From Trichocoleus sp. FACHB-40 (GTDB taxonomy: Bacteria; Cyanobacteriota; Cyanobacteriia; Cyanobacteriales; FACHB-T130), in contig NZ_JACJPF010000107.1 in assembly GCF_014695915.1 (NCBI RefSeq), positions 62,001-126,000 of the forward strand: DNA of 64,000 nucleotides, in the 5' to 3' direction. Under the pieces are notes generated by a model that saw nothing but the letters and a program-made list of their open reading frames with translations, was not told the origin of the DNA and did no database searches. Of this stretch, positions 15,833 to 26,298 are shown one piece after another (positions within the stretch are counted from its first letter, which is position 1; each line of letters begins with the position of its first letter). Position numbers and translations under genes: made by a program.

Positions 15833-17947
15833 TTAGAAGGTAAAGGTAGTACGGATTGAGCCTATAGTTATGGTGTCGTTATCGTCGTTGTGAAGTGGAT
15901 TAAACAGCACAATGACTCCAGGCGTGATGGTGATATTGTCGGTGACTCGCAAGCGGTAGAAAGCTTCTACATGAGTTGTGCTTGATGGCTGACCACCTTC
16001 CTCTCCGAGTCCACCTTTGCTAATAAAGTCGGGATAATTTCTTCCAGTAGGAAGGTCGCTACTGGTAATTTTGGGAGGCTGACCGACATAAATCCCGCCG
16101 AGGTTGCCTTGACCAAACAAATCGGGGAAATTCAGGTAAGCCATCCAGTTCACTGTTTCCACAGTTCCCGATCCGACTTTTACATCTGAAGTTGTATAGC
16201 CTCCCCAACCGCCAAAAGTAACGCGGGGCGTGATTCGCCATTCCAGGCTGGCACCAAAGGCATTGGTACTAATCGGAGAACGGTTCGACCCGCTAAAGAT
16301 TCCGAAATCGACGATATCGTCGCCAACACCAGTATTCAATCTTCCAAACGGAGAGTAGGAATTGACGTATTGCACGGCAACATCAATGTTATTGGTGGGC
16401 GAAACGACCAATTGCGCCCCGGCTGCGGTTTCTCCGTCATTTCCGCCAAAAATGCCGCCACGGAAGGAATCTGCTGGACGGCTGGCTGAATAAACTGCCT
16501 GCAAGCTAAGGCGAGTGCCAAGTTGCCAGTCAAAGCCTATGCCGCCGCGACCGCCAGTGTTAATAATCGGGTTGCGTTGGGCAAAGCGGGAAAGCGGCCC
16601 TTGACCAGCACTTTCTACACGATTAGCTCCCCGGAAGACGTTAACCGGGTTGACTCCCTCTGGCCCGACGATGAAGGCAAAGTTATTGCCGAGCAGTTGG
16701 CGATAGGTGAGGTCACTCAGCACCACGTCGTTACCTGTGTCTCCTTCATAACCCAGAAATATCTGGTCGTTCAAGGTACGAGGGCCTGTATTGCCTGCTC
16801 CTGCTTGCAGTCCTGTCAGCAAGAGACTGCGAGGGCTAAACTGGGTAAACAGACTCAACTGTACGTTGCTAATGACATTGATATTCGTGTTCTGGTCTTC
16901 AAATCGCAGGTTAAGCAGTTCAAAATCATTGTCATTGCGTCCCTGAACGCCGAAAACTGCTTGTCCAAACAGTTTCGTGGTGGTGGAGAACTGATTTGCT
17001 TCTAAGAATGCGGTGCGACCTTCCAGATTATCCACACGCGATCGCAATGTCGCAATTTCTGTCCCAAATTCATCCACTAACCGCCGCAAGGTCTCTAAAT
17101 CCTCTTTGGTGGTGAAGTCTGCTGTGCTGGCAGCAATTAATTTCTCAATCTGTTGCAAGCAAGAATTCACACCAGCAGCAAATTCATAGCGGCTCAATGC
17201 TCTGTTGCCGCGAAATGTGCCGTCAGGATATCCTGCTATACAACCGTAGCGTTCTACTAAACTCCGCAGCGCTTCATACGCCCAATCTGTCGGTTGCACG
17301 TCACGCAACTGGGAAATATTGGTAACTTGTCCCATTGGATCAGCTTCCGCTGCCTCTGGATCGCCCATTTCTAGAGGATCGGCGAGTGGCAAGGTCTGAT
17401 CGTTGGCATTTTCAGATGGCAACGCTTGCGCTTGCACTAAGTCTAGTGTTGTTGTCTTAATAGGAGTCGCCAAACTGCGAACATCTGTTTGGGTTTTCTC
17501 AACTGAAGCAGATGTAGTCTCTAAGCTCTGACCGTTGTTGGCAGCAACAATGGGGGTATTGGTCAATGACAAATCAGCGGCATCGCTGGTTGTCGGTTGC
17601 GACTCGGCTTTGGCGGTAAGGGGCGCTATCTTCGGACTAATAGCTGGTAGTGTTGCTGGTGTTGCCTCGGCTTCTTGTGTTATTAGCGATAATTCCGCAG
17701 ATGTGGAGATTTCAGATGTCTCTTCAACTGGTATTGCAGTAGATGTTGACTCTGTTGTATACCCTGCCGTTGCTAAATCTGTAGATGCCGAGAATCCCTG
17801 ATTTGAAGACTCGACTGTTTCAGCGGTTGTAGCTGCGTTGACATCTGGTGCTGCTAAGCATGGGGCAATGCTAACCGCAAGCAAACCAAAGGCTGTAAAT
17901 ACTAGCGCTGAGGATGCTGTCTTCTCTATTCTTAAAGGGGATTTCAC
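15833..17947 (-). CDS. SLH-domain outer-membrane porin (cyanobacterial iron-uptake/Som family)
   Basis: This is a 704-residue protein. It has a signal peptide (TASSALVFTAFGLLAVSIAPCLA), a Ser/Thr/Ala-rich spacer to about residue 200, and one SLH domain (about 210-265: QLRDVQPTDWAYEALRSLVERYGCIAGYPDGTFRGNRALSRYEFAAGVNSCLQQIE). A short coiled coil follows (RSRVDNLEGRTAFLEANQF), then an OprB-type 16-stranded barrel ending in an aromatic (TIGSIRTTFTF). The SLH domain binds peptidoglycan-linked polysaccharide and anchors the outer membrane. Some homologues take part in iron or inorganic-ion uptake. The N-terminal spacer of about 170 residues is longer than in most Som-type porins. It is transcribed alone, with a 600-base upstream region. 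Confidence 0.93.
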   Translation of the reverse strand: MKSPLRIEKTASSALVFTAFGLLAVSIAPCLAAPDVNAATTAETVESSNQGFSASTDLATAGYTTESTSTAIPVEETSEISTSAELSLITQEAEATPATLPAISPKIAPLTAKAESQPTTSDAADLSLTNTPIVAANNGQSLETTSASVEKTQTDVRSLATPIKTTTLDLVQAQALPSENANDQTLPLADPLEMGDPEAAEADPMGQVTNISQLRDVQPTDWAYEALRSLVERYGCIAGYPDGTFRGNRALSRYEFAAGVNSCLQQIEKLIAASTADFTTKEDLETLRRLVDEFGTEIATLRSRVDNLEGRTAFLEANQFSTTTKLFGQAVFGVQGRNDNDFELLNLRFEDQNTNINVISNVQLSLFTQFSPRSLLLTGLQAGAGNTGPRTLNDQIFLGYEGDTGNDVVLSDLTYRQLLGNNFAFIVGPEGVNPVNVFRGANRVESAGQGPLSRFAQRNPIINTGGRGGIGFDWQLGTRLSLQAVYSASRPADSFRGGIFGGNDGETAAGAQLVVSPTNNIDVAVQYVNSYSPFGRLNTGVGDDIVDFGIFSGSNRSPISTNAFGASLEWRITPRVTFGGWGGYTTSDVKVGSGTVETVNWMAYLNFPDLFGQGNLGGIYVGQPPKITSSDLPTGRNYPDFISKGGLGEEGGQPSSTTHVEAFYRLRVTDNITITPGVIVLFNPLHNDDNDTITIGSIRTTFTF

Positions 17948-18480
17948 GGTCTAAAACTCCTCAAAACACACCATCTTTGCTCGGATTCTACACGAATTTT
18001 AGGTCAATTGCTAAGAAGGTTATTATTACTTTTTACAACTAAATTTTTTGAGGGTAAAGGTGACGTATACCTATAGCTAGATGTTCCAGAAGAATTCCGG
18101 AACTTTCCCCACACCATTTGAAGATAGTATATTATTTTTCAAGCGAATACTTAAAGTGATTTTGTGCAACAAAGGTTTAAGCGTATCTACTTATTTAAAA
18201 CTATTGGTTGAGCCAAGTATGACAATTTTTTTTAAATAAGCAAGTATATTTACTGAGATGATATTAGAAAAAGCGATCGCACAATAGGGAATATCTATTT
18301 TCCGGCTTTGATTAATTGTTTCAGTTTTCAGATGGCTTTTGCCATTTTTATGCTTAGAATAGGTTGTCAAAAAAACACAGTTGTGGTTAGTATTAGCGAC
18401 TCGGAAATATAAACGCGATCGCCCTCTGTTCCTGTGCGCTCTATAGCGAAGAGGGCTAATGCGTCTTTGCTGTTTAAACA
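17948..18480. other. porin upstream region
   Basis: This is a long AT-rich leader. It contains a 21-bp imperfect palindrome (18083-18103, arms GTTCC and GGAAC with inner GAA/TTC), about 136 bases before the porin start, which could be an operator. A 96-codon minus-strand frame at 18191-18481 is not convincing as a gene. No RNA gene is recognised. Confidence 0.5.
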
Positions 18481-18512
18481 AAAAAAATAGATGTCTCCAC
18501 TAGGAGACATCT
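18481..18512 (-). terminator. intrinsic terminator of groESL
   Basis: On the minus strand a perfect 10-bp stem (18503-18512 with 18489-18498, loop of four) is followed by seven T residues (complement of 18481-18487). It lies 44 bases past the groEL stop. The opposite side has GTTTTAAT, so it may work weakly in both directions. Confidence 0.88.
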
Positions 18513-18555
18513 GTTTTAATAGTTGGGCGGGCAGAATGCCCGCTCAAAGCGAGAA

Positions 18556-20247
<1,692 letters not shown>

Positions 20248-20279
20248 CTAATTGCGATTAGCTATTAGCCATTAGCTAT

Positions 20280-20591
20280 TTAGTTAACTACGGCTAAAAT
20301 GTCTTTCTCTGACAGCAGGACGTACTCTTCTGTGCCAAGTTTGATGTCTGTGCCAGCGTACTTGGAGTAGAGAACTTTGTCGCCGACGTTGACTTCCATC
20401 TCAACACGAGCGCCTTTATCATCGCGCTTGCCAGGGCCCACAGCGACTACTTCGCCGACTTGGGGTTTTTCTTTGGCGTTGTCTGGCAGAAGAATTCCAC
20501 CAGCGGTTTTCTCTTCAGCGGCGCTCACTTTTACAAATACGCGATCGCCTAGAGGCTTAACGGTGGATACACTCAGAGATACAGCAGCCAT
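20280..20591 (-). CDS. groS: co-chaperonin GroES
   Basis: This is a 103-residue lid subunit for GroEL. Typical features: [44 protein letters not shown] with the mobile loop ([10 protein letters not shown]) that docks on GroEL, and the C-terminal [30 protein letters not shown]. It is first in the operon, with CIRCE 61-87 bases upstream of its ATG. The gap to groL contains ATTAGC-type short repeats. Confidence 0.98.
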   Translation of the reverse strand: MAAVSLSVSTVKPLGDRVFVKVSAAEEKTAGGILLPDNAKEKPQVGEVVAVGPGKRDDKGARVEMEVNVGDKVLYSKYAGTDIKLGTEEYVLLSEKDILAVVN

Positions 20592-20920
20592 ACAAATAAA
20601 GCTCCTACAACAGGTTTGACATCTAAACGCGATCTTCGTCGCGTTCTAAATTTAGCACTCTCGGCTCCTGAGTGCTAATTTAGCGGAGTAAGGTGTGCGA
20701 TCGCAAGCAAGTTCTGCAAAATTGTGTGTACGGGTTTCCGAACAAAGATGGGAACTGGGGAAGAGGTGAGGAGGTAAGTCAAAGGAAAAAGTCAAGAATT
20801 CTTTTTTTGCATGAGAGCTTTTTTCCTTTTCTGCCGCCAGTCTGCTAAAAGAAAAGTTGGAACTGCCAACGTATTGTCAAAGACGCGAAAAGCCAGAGTT
20901 TGCCCAAGAAAGAAGTAAAA
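20592..20920. other. divergent promoter region of groESL and the 2Fe-2S gene
   Basis: Apart from CIRCE, this 330-base region has a purine-rich tract (20745-20810) and a T-rich tract near 20812-20830. No other RNA or coding feature is seen. Confidence 0.5.
20652..20678 (-). promoter_or_regulatory. CIRCE operator (HrcA binding site)
   Basis: TTAGCACTC (20652-20660), nine-base spacer, GAGTGCTAA (20670-20678) is a perfect match to the CIRCE consensus. It lies directly upstream of groES. HrcA binding here is expected to repress groESL until heat stress. Confidence 0.97.
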
Positions 20921-21373
20921 ATGACTGAAAATACAGTAGCTCAATCTGAAGCCCAGATTCTAGACACCTGTAAGCCACAAGACCAAGATGCTATCCTCGC
21001 GTGCGTCCAGAGCTTAGGACTCAATCAAATTCAAAGACACATCTTCATATGTGCTGACCAGACTTTAGCTCAATGCTGCTCCAAGGAAGCCAGCCTAGAA
21101 TCGTGGAATTACTTAAAGCGTCGCCTCAAAGAGTTAAAAATTGACAAACCCACCGAAACTCGCCCCAACTGCATTTTCCGCACCAAAGCCAACTGCTTGC
21201 GAGTTTGCGCCTCTGGCCCAATTCTAGTCGTCTACCCAGACGGCGTATGGTATCGCGGGGCGACTCCGGAAGTAATAGAGCGGATTATCCAAGAGCATCT
21301 TATTGGTAACAAAATCGTACAAGAATATGCTTTTTTAGTTCATCCGCTACCAGAACCCTATACACTAACATAG
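20921..21373 (+). CDS. thioredoxin-like [2Fe-2S] ferredoxin-domain protein
   Basis: The ATG at 20921 is chosen over a TTG seven codons upstream because AAAGAAG lies just before it, giving 150 residues. The C-terminal part (about residues 40-135) is a thioredoxin-like 2Fe-2S domain: [33 protein letters not shown], then [27 protein letters not shown] with C-x3-C. Cluster cysteines are therefore [10 protein letters not shown] and CLRVC. Such proteins occur as electron carriers or as NuoE/HoxE-like modules, and this standalone cyanobacterial form has no assigned partner. It reads divergently from groESL. Confidence 0.82.
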   Translation: MTENTVAQSEAQILDTCKPQDQDAILACVQSLGLNQIQRHIFICADQTLAQCCSKEASLESWNYLKRRLKELKIDKPTETRPNCIFRTKANCLRVCASGPILVVYPDGVWYRGATPEVIERIIQEHLIGNKIVQEYAFLVHPLPEPYTLT

Positions 21374-21578
21374 TAGCTACGTTATATTCTTCCGTATACC
21401 TACTAGATCCTTATCGTTGCCACCCATGTAAGTAAGTATAATTATTTGGTTATAAACAGGATTTAGCATTTGTCTAGACCTAGTACAAACCAATACAGCA
21501 GGGTGTCCGAAATAACGTAGAGTCTACTTAGAATACGGTTGTAAAATTCACGAATCCAGGCTTGGCGAGTGGGACACC

Positions 21579-22226
21579 ATGAAAGACACCAGTGTAAGAG
21601 ATAACAAACGACTGTTGCTGATTGATGATGACCCCAACCTGATTTTGCTGGTCAAGGACTACCTGGAGTTTCGAGGGTACGAGGTGATCACTGCGGAAAA
21701 CGGTCGGGAAGCTCTAGAGGTTCTAGAGCAGGACATTCCTGACATGATCATCTGCGATGTGATGATGCCGGAGATGGACGGAATTGCCCTCGTACAACAC
21801 GTAAGAGAAGACCCCCGCATCAGTTGGATTCCAGTTTTGTTCCTTTCCGCGAAAGGTCAAAGTCAAGATCGGGTGAAGGGACTTAACACTGGGGCTGATG
21901 TCTACATGGTTAAGCCATTTGAGCCTGAAGAATTGGTGGCGCAAGTGGAATCGTCCCTTAAGCAAGCCACTCGCCTAATTCATCATCCAAGTCGAGGAAC
22001 CGAGGGAGGATCAAAACTTCAGGTACCTGAAACCGTAGAATTAACGCCGACTGAGCTAAAAGTTGTTCAGTTTGTGGCACGAGGTATGGCAAATCGAGAA
22101 ATTGCCGAGCAGATGAATGTCTCTCAGCGGACGATTGAAAGCCATGTGTCCAATATGCTAGGTAAAACCAGTCTCCATAACCGCACGGAGTTAGCTCGGT
22201 GGGCAATTGAGAGTAACATGGCGTAA
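21579..22226 (+). CDS. NarL/LuxR-type response regulator (Ycf29-like)
   Basis: This is a 215-residue DNA-binding regulator. Its receiver domain (about 10-125) has the acidic pair IDDDPN, phospho-acceptor D60 (ICDVMMPEMDG) and K112 (MVKPFEPEEL). A short linker leads to a LuxR-type helix-turn-helix (about 150-212, LTPTELKVVQFVARGMANREIAEQMNVSQ and RTIESHVSNMLGKTSLHNRTELARWA). All phosphorylation residues are intact, so a histidine kinase should control it, but none is adjacent. Similarity to the chloroplast/cyanobacterial Ycf29 group is an impression from overall layout. It is convergent with the sulfate-uptake cluster. Confidence 0.9.
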   Translation: MKDTSVRDNKRLLLIDDDPNLILLVKDYLEFRGYEVITAENGREALEVLEQDIPDMIICDVMMPEMDGIALVQHVREDPRISWIPVLFLSAKGQSQDRVKGLNTGADVYMVKPFEPEELVAQVESSLKQATRLIHHPSRGTEGGSKLQVPETVELTPTELKVVQFVARGMANREIAEQMNVSQRTIESHVSNMLGKTSLHNRTELARWAIESNMA

Positions 22227-22230
22227 GTCG

Positions 22231-22288
22231 ATTTGGGATTTTAGATTTTGGATTCTAGATTATTAATCCAAAATCTAAAATCCCAAAT
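22231..22288. terminator. 24-bp perfect hairpin between convergent genes
   Basis: A perfect inverted repeat (22231-22254 with 22265-22288, 10-base loop) fills almost the whole gap between the regulator stop (22226) and the NIL-domain gene stop (22291). It is built from the dispersed GGATTTTAGATTTTGGATT unit. There is no separate T-run, but it probably ends or protects both transcripts. Confidence 0.65.
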
Positions 22289-22290
22289 TG

Positions 22291-22602
22291 TTACCAGCCC
22301 TCTTCTTCTTTATCTGATTTTCTCCAAATTTCTAAATCCATTTCATCCAAGTAGGTGAGGGCGCTTTGAAGCTGGCGAGTTGTCCCTATCAGTTCCAAGT
22401 CGAACCAGCCATCATCTCTGGCATTTGCGCCTAGTAAGGCGGCAGCAATATTCACTGTGACACCGTGGTGAGAAATTAGGCGGGAGATGACTGGTTCTTC
22501 CTGGTATTGCTTGGGGATGCGGATTCTGACCCTAGTTTTAGTGAGTCGATTATCTTCGGGTGCGGTAGTTGAATTCACTGTCAATTCATTTGTGCTGTGC
22601 AT
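22291..22602 (-). CDS. NIL-domain protein associated with sulfate uptake
   Basis: This is a 103-residue protein that is essentially one NIL domain (about residues 20-95: KTRVRIRIPKQYQEEPVISRLISHHGVTVNIAAALLGANARDDGWFDLELIG). NIL domains are ferredoxin-like folds best known as substrate-sensing C-termini of methionine ABC ATPases. It begins 16 bases after cysW on the same strand, so it is probably the last gene of the sbpA-cysT-cysW operon. Inference: a small regulatory partner of sulfur transport, possibly sensing a sulfur metabolite. The C-terminus is acidic (KSDKEEEGW). Confidence 0.85.
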   Translation of the reverse strand: MHSTNELTVNSTTAPEDNRLTKTRVRIRIPKQYQEEPVISRLISHHGVTVNIAAALLGANARDDGWFDLELIGTTRQLQSALTYLDEMDLEIWRKSDKEEEGW

Positions 22603-22617
22603 AATTATTAACGTCTC

Positions 22618-23499
22618 CTATTCAACATCTTCGATACGGGTTTTACGCTCTAAAATTTCTTTCAGAACGAGGGTGACTAATGCCAAACCACCAAGCAGTA
22701 CGGCGGCGGAGAATGCTGATTGAGTTTGATATTGCTTGTAGGCTTCCTCGACAAATAAGGGCAGGGTTTGAGTTTTGCCAGTGATGTTGCCAGACACAAC
22801 TGAAACAGCACCAAATTCGCCCATGACTCGCGCATTGGTCAAAATGACACCGTAGAGTAAACCCCAGCGAATATTAGGTAGGGTGACGCGCCAGAATATT
22901 TGCCAGTCACTGGCACCCAAAGTTTTAGCAGCTTCTTCCTGATCGGAACCTGCTTCTTCTAATACGGGAATTACTTCGCGGGCGACAAATGGCATAGTGA
23001 TAAATGCACTTGCCAGCACCATTGCAGGCATAGCAAAAATAATTTTAATGTTTGCTGCTCCTAGCATTGGCCCAAACCAGCCATTTCGTCCGTAGAGGAG
23101 GACAATCATTAAACCTGCGACGACGGGGGAGACTGCGAAGGGTATGTCTAAAAGGCTAATGACAAAGGCTCGTCCCCGAAATTGATGTCGTGCGATCGCC
23201 CAAGCTGCACACAGCCCAAAAACTGTATTAATCGGCACGACAATTAGGGCAATCAAAACTGTGAGCTTTACGGCATGGAGAAAACCAGGTTCTGCTAGGT
23301 TGTGGAAGAAGGGCGCGATTCCTTCTCTAAATGCTTGTATAAAGACGTTGAAAGCGGGGATGAATAAGATTAAAGCTAAGTAAGCGATCGCTAAACCAAT
23401 CAAAGCGAACTTTACCCAGCCTTGCTCCTTTTTTGGTGAAGATAATGGGGAATCCCCTGAACCTGGATTAAAAGACTTTCCTGCTAAATTAGAGTTCAT
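22618..23499 (-). CDS. cysW: sulfate ABC transporter permease CysW
   Basis: This is a 293-residue inner-membrane permease with about six transmembrane segments, starting after a hydrophilic 25-residue N-terminus ([23 protein letters not shown]). The cytoplasmic EAA loop that contacts the ATPase is clear ([37 protein letters not shown]), and [15 protein letters not shown] is a CysW hallmark. It overlaps cysT by 11 bases, indicating translational coupling. The ATPase gene cysA is not in the window, so the complete transporter needs an unlinked subunit. Confidence 0.95.
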   Translation of the reverse strand: MNSNLAGKSFNPGSGDSPLSSPKKEQGWVKFALIGLAIAYLALILFIPAFNVFIQAFREGIAPFFHNLAEPGFLHAVKLTVLIALIVVPINTVFGLCAAWAIARHQFRGRAFVISLLDIPFAVSPVVAGLMIVLLYGRNGWFGPMLGAANIKIIFAMPAMVLASAFITMPFVAREVIPVLEEAGSDQEEAAKTLGASDWQIFWRVTLPNIRWGLLYGVILTNARVMGEFGAVSVVSGNITGKTQTLPLFVEEAYKQYQTQSAFSAAVLLGGLALVTLVLKEILERKTRIEDVE

Positions 23500-24346
23500 A
23501 ACGTCGTCCCCAAGCTTGTAAAAGGTTAATTGCTACAAGTACCAACAGCGAAATTCCTAACAGGACGGTGCCAATCACAGTCGCTCCAGCATAGTCATAC
23601 TGCTCTAATCTCTGAATAATTAGCACTGATGAAATTAAGTCCTTAAATGGAACGTTGGCGGCTACAATTACAATCGAACCGTATTCGCCAACAGCACGGG
23701 AAAATCCTAGTGCCACGCCTGTCAAAATTGCTGGTAATAAAGGCGGCAAAACAACGCGCCAAAATGTCTGCCATTTAGATGCACCTAAAGACCAAGCTGC
23801 TTCTTCGATTTCTTTTTCCATTTCCTGCAACACAGGCTGCAAAGTTCGCACTACGAAAGGCAAGGAAATAAATAGCATCGCTACTCCCACGCCCAAACGA
23901 GTAAATGCTACTTTAATTCCTAAAGGTGCCAGCAGAGAACCAAGCCAGCCGTTATCGCTGTAAACGGTTGCTAAGGTTAAACCTGCTACTGAAGTAGGCA
24001 AAGCAAAAGGCAGATCAATGGCAGCATCAATTACGCGCTTGAATGGGAAATGGTACCTAACTAAAATCCAAGCAATTAAAACGCCAAAAACACCATTTAT
24101 CAATGCGGCAATGAATGCTGTAATGAAGGTGACATCGTAGGTTGCAAGTGCAACTGGAGTGGTGGCAATTTTCCAAAAATCAATTGCTCCTACTGTTGTT
24201 GCTTTCAACATCAGCGCCGCCACAGGCAGGAATAACATTATTGTGAGATAACCTAATGTTATTCGCCAAGGCCAAGAAACTTTGCTGAGCTGGCGAAATG
24301 GGTTTTTGCGAATGCGATCGCGTTGAGGAGGAGCGGATACAGCCAT
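23489..24346 (-). CDS. cysT: sulfate ABC transporter permease CysT
   Basis: This is a 285-residue inner-membrane permease (about six TM helices; first [21 protein letters not shown]). Motifs: [29 protein letters not shown], the EAA loop [30 protein letters not shown] and [22 protein letters not shown], all typical of CysT/CysU. It pairs with CysW to form the sulfate/thiosulfate channel. Its start lies 185 bases after sbpA, across two hairpins that may adjust expression relative to the binding protein. Confidence 0.95.
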   Translation of the reverse strand: MAVSAPPQRDRIRKNPFRQLSKVSWPWRITLGYLTIMLFLPVAALMLKATTVGAIDFWKIATTPVALATYDVTFITAFIAALINGVFGVLIAWILVRYHFPFKRVIDAAIDLPFALPTSVAGLTLATVYSDNGWLGSLLAPLGIKVAFTRLGVGVAMLFISLPFVVRTLQPVLQEMEKEIEEAAWSLGASKWQTFWRVVLPPLLPAILTGVALGFSRAVGEYGSIVIVAANVPFKDLISSVLIIQRLEQYDYAGATVIGTVLLGISLLVLVAINLLQAWGRRYEL

Positions 24347-24443
24347 ATTTTGAAGAATGAAGATCGAGGTTTAGAAGGAATCGAGGCAGAGCCTCTATTT
24401 TCTCGTTACTCAGCTTCCGGATAGTAAGGAGGGGAGTCATTTT

Positions 24444-24492
24444 TCGTTTCCAGGCTCAACCTGGAAACGAACTTAGGGAGGCTGAGCCTCCC
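24444..24492. repeat. two palindromes between sbpA and cysT
   Basis: An 11-bp hairpin (24444-24454 with 24460-24470, loop CTCAA, core TTTCCAGG/CCTGGAAA) is followed by GGGAGGCT-G-AGCCTCCC (24476-24492). Both belong to dispersed cyanobacterial palindrome families, and another GGGAGGCT palindrome lies at 33887-33904. Inside the operon they could stabilise the sbpA message or reduce read-through into cysT. Confidence 0.7.
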
Positions 24493-24530
24493 CTAACATA
24501 AGGGGAGAATTTGATTAAGAAATCAGCATT

Positions 24531-25646
24531 TTATTTGCTGCCAGCCTGAATTTTGTCAAAGATTGCTCCATCTTCAAAAAACTTCTGCTGGATATCATCC
24601 CAACCACCCATATCTTGAGCAGTAAATAGGGTTTTAACTGGGGGATATTGGTTAGCCACTTCTTTTTCTACAGTGGTGTCAACTGGTCGGAATCCTACTT
24701 TGGCAAATTCTCGTTGAGCTGCTGGTGTAAACAGAAACTTGACGAAGGCTTCAGCCGCTTCCCGATTTCCATGTTTATCGACGTTTTTATCTACAACAGC
24801 AACAGGGTTGTCAATAGAAATATTAACGTCGGGTACTACATAAGGCAGTTCTTGGCCATTCTGCTTAGCCAAAAGCACCTCGTTTTCGTAGTTGATTAAA
24901 ACATCTCCTTGTCCTTGCTTGAAAAATACATCGCTGGCTTCACGCGCATCTCTGGGTAGCACGGGAACGTTTTTAAAAACTTTGGTGGTGTAATCGAGCG
25001 CTTTAGCATCGTCACCCCCAGCTTGGGTTATGGAACCCCACAAACCTAAGAAATTCCACCTCGCGCCGCCAGAAGTTTTTGGGTTAGCTGTAATTACTGC
25101 TACGCCATCTTTTGCTAAATCTGCCCAAGTTTTAATTGCTTTAGGATTGCCTTTACGAGTAACCAAAGCGGCGACAGATTTATGCACGATCGCATTGTTG
25201 GGAGCTTCTGTTTCCCAACCTGGTTGAATTAGTCCAACTTTCTCAATTTTCTTGGTGTCCAGCGCTAATGCTAAAGCGACTACATCGGCTTCTAAACCAT
25301 CAACTACAGCACGAGTTTGGGAACCAGATCCACCGTAACTTTGGTTGAAGGTGACGTTCTGGTTTTTCTCCTGTTTCCACGCTTGTTGGAACTGGGGAAT
25401 AATTTTCTCGTAGGCGGCGCGGGTGACGGCGTAGGACACGAGGGTTAGTTGTACATCGCCAGTTTTGGCAGCTGGGCTGGAACCACCAGCGGTTGTTGTC
25501 GGGGAATTAGAGCTGTTGGGGGAGCAAGATGCGATCGCTACACTCAAGCTCACCCCCACTAGGAACAAAGATACAAAATTCCTAGATTTTAGCCAGCTTC
25601 TAGTTTTCGATGCTATCGGCTGAGTCACCTGTTGCCACAGACCCAT
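24531..25646 (-). CDS. sbpA: sulfate-binding lipoprotein SbpA
   Basis: This is a 371-residue periplasmic sulfate-binding protein. A basic N-terminus and hydrophobic segment (NFVSLFLVGVSLSVAIAS-C) end in a lipobox (IAS-C near residue 42), so it is lipid-anchored. The binding-protein signature follows: VQLTLVSYAVTRAAYEKIIPQF, FNQSYGGSGSQTRAVVDGLEADVV, and TANPKTSGGARWNFLG. It is first of the sulfate operon (sbpA-cysT-cysW-NIL gene). Sulfur-limitation control is expected from the pathway, but I did not find a recognisable CysR/NtcA-type site upstream. Confidence 0.95.
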   Translation of the reverse strand: MGLWQQVTQPIASKTRSWLKSRNFVSLFLVGVSLSVAIASCSPNSSNSPTTTAGGSSPAAKTGDVQLTLVSYAVTRAAYEKIIPQFQQAWKQEKNQNVTFNQSYGGSGSQTRAVVDGLEADVVALALALDTKKIEKVGLIQPGWETEAPNNAIVHKSVAALVTRKGNPKAIKTWADLAKDGVAVITANPKTSGGARWNFLGLWGSITQAGGDDAKALDYTTKVFKNVPVLPRDAREASDVFFKQGQGDVLINYENEVLLAKQNGQELPYVVPDVNISIDNPVAVVDKNVDKHGNREAAEAFVKFLFTPAAQREFAKVGFRPVDTTVEKEVANQYPPVKTLFTAQDMGGWDDIQQKFFEDGAIFDKIQAGSK

Positions 25647-26182
25647 GAAACGTTCTCCTATAATCTCCGGTTACTCTGTCGGGATACCGTACTTAAGTTG
25701 TTATATCTTACAGCATCTAGGAGAAACTGGGGAGTGGGAAGCGCCGCTTGTGCTAGATATTTTTCCAGGGGTTATCTTCGCCACCCACGTAACGGTATAC
25801 GCGATCGCTATGCTTGGGAATTCGATTAAACCTAGCGTTAGCTTGGCAAGGTTTTTTTATAAAAATTTACAAGCATCAGTCACAATTAGGTTTTTGTAAC
25901 TGATGCGATAAGATTTGAACTTATTAATAAAGGTGCTATTTGTGCCAATGCATAAAAAGCCGCGAACCAGATGCTTGAACTGTGAAAGAGAGACTAAAAG
26001 AGCAGGGGTACAAGTATTGTGATAACGGCTGTCAAAGCGACCATAAGTACACACTTTATGTAGTATTTTTTCAGCCGTGTAAGTTGTGTTAGCTGACTTC
26101 GATGGCGATCGCGTAATCTAGAGAAATTAATAGTGAGTCAGGGTTGCGAATTGAGCGCAACTTTGCTATGCTTAATTACTGT
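25647..26182. other. intergenic region upstream of sbpA and tRNA-Thr
   Basis: This contains the sbpA promoter region, a HIP1 site near 25800 and a hairpin (GCATCAGT 25873-25880 with ACTGATGC 25899-25906) over an 18-base loop. Small open frames here have no family resemblance. No RNA besides the tRNA is recognised. Confidence 0.5.
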
Positions 26183-26254
26183 GCTGGTGTAGCTCAGTGG
26201 TAGAGCAGCGGTTTTGTAAACCGCCGGTCGCAGGTTCAAATCCCGTCACCAGCT
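26183..26254 (+). tRNA. trnT: tRNA-Thr (anticodon TGT)
   Basis: This is a 72-base cloverleaf. The acceptor stem is GCTGGTG (26183-26189) with CACCAGC (26247-26253) and discriminator T. The D arm contains AGCTCAGTGGTAGAGC. The anticodon stem GCGGT/ACCGC encloses loop TTTGTAA with TGT at positions 34-36. The T arm contains GGTTCAAATCC. CCA is not encoded. It reads ACA codons. Confidence 0.97.
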
Positions 26255-26298
26255 TTATTTCAGGCGATCGCTATTAAAAGCCGCCGTGAATAAAACTA

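Noticed and set aside
18191-18481. 96-codon minus-strand frame between groEL and the porin
   Set aside because: Runs up to the groEL terminator T-run, is rich in unlikely codons, and resembles no family.
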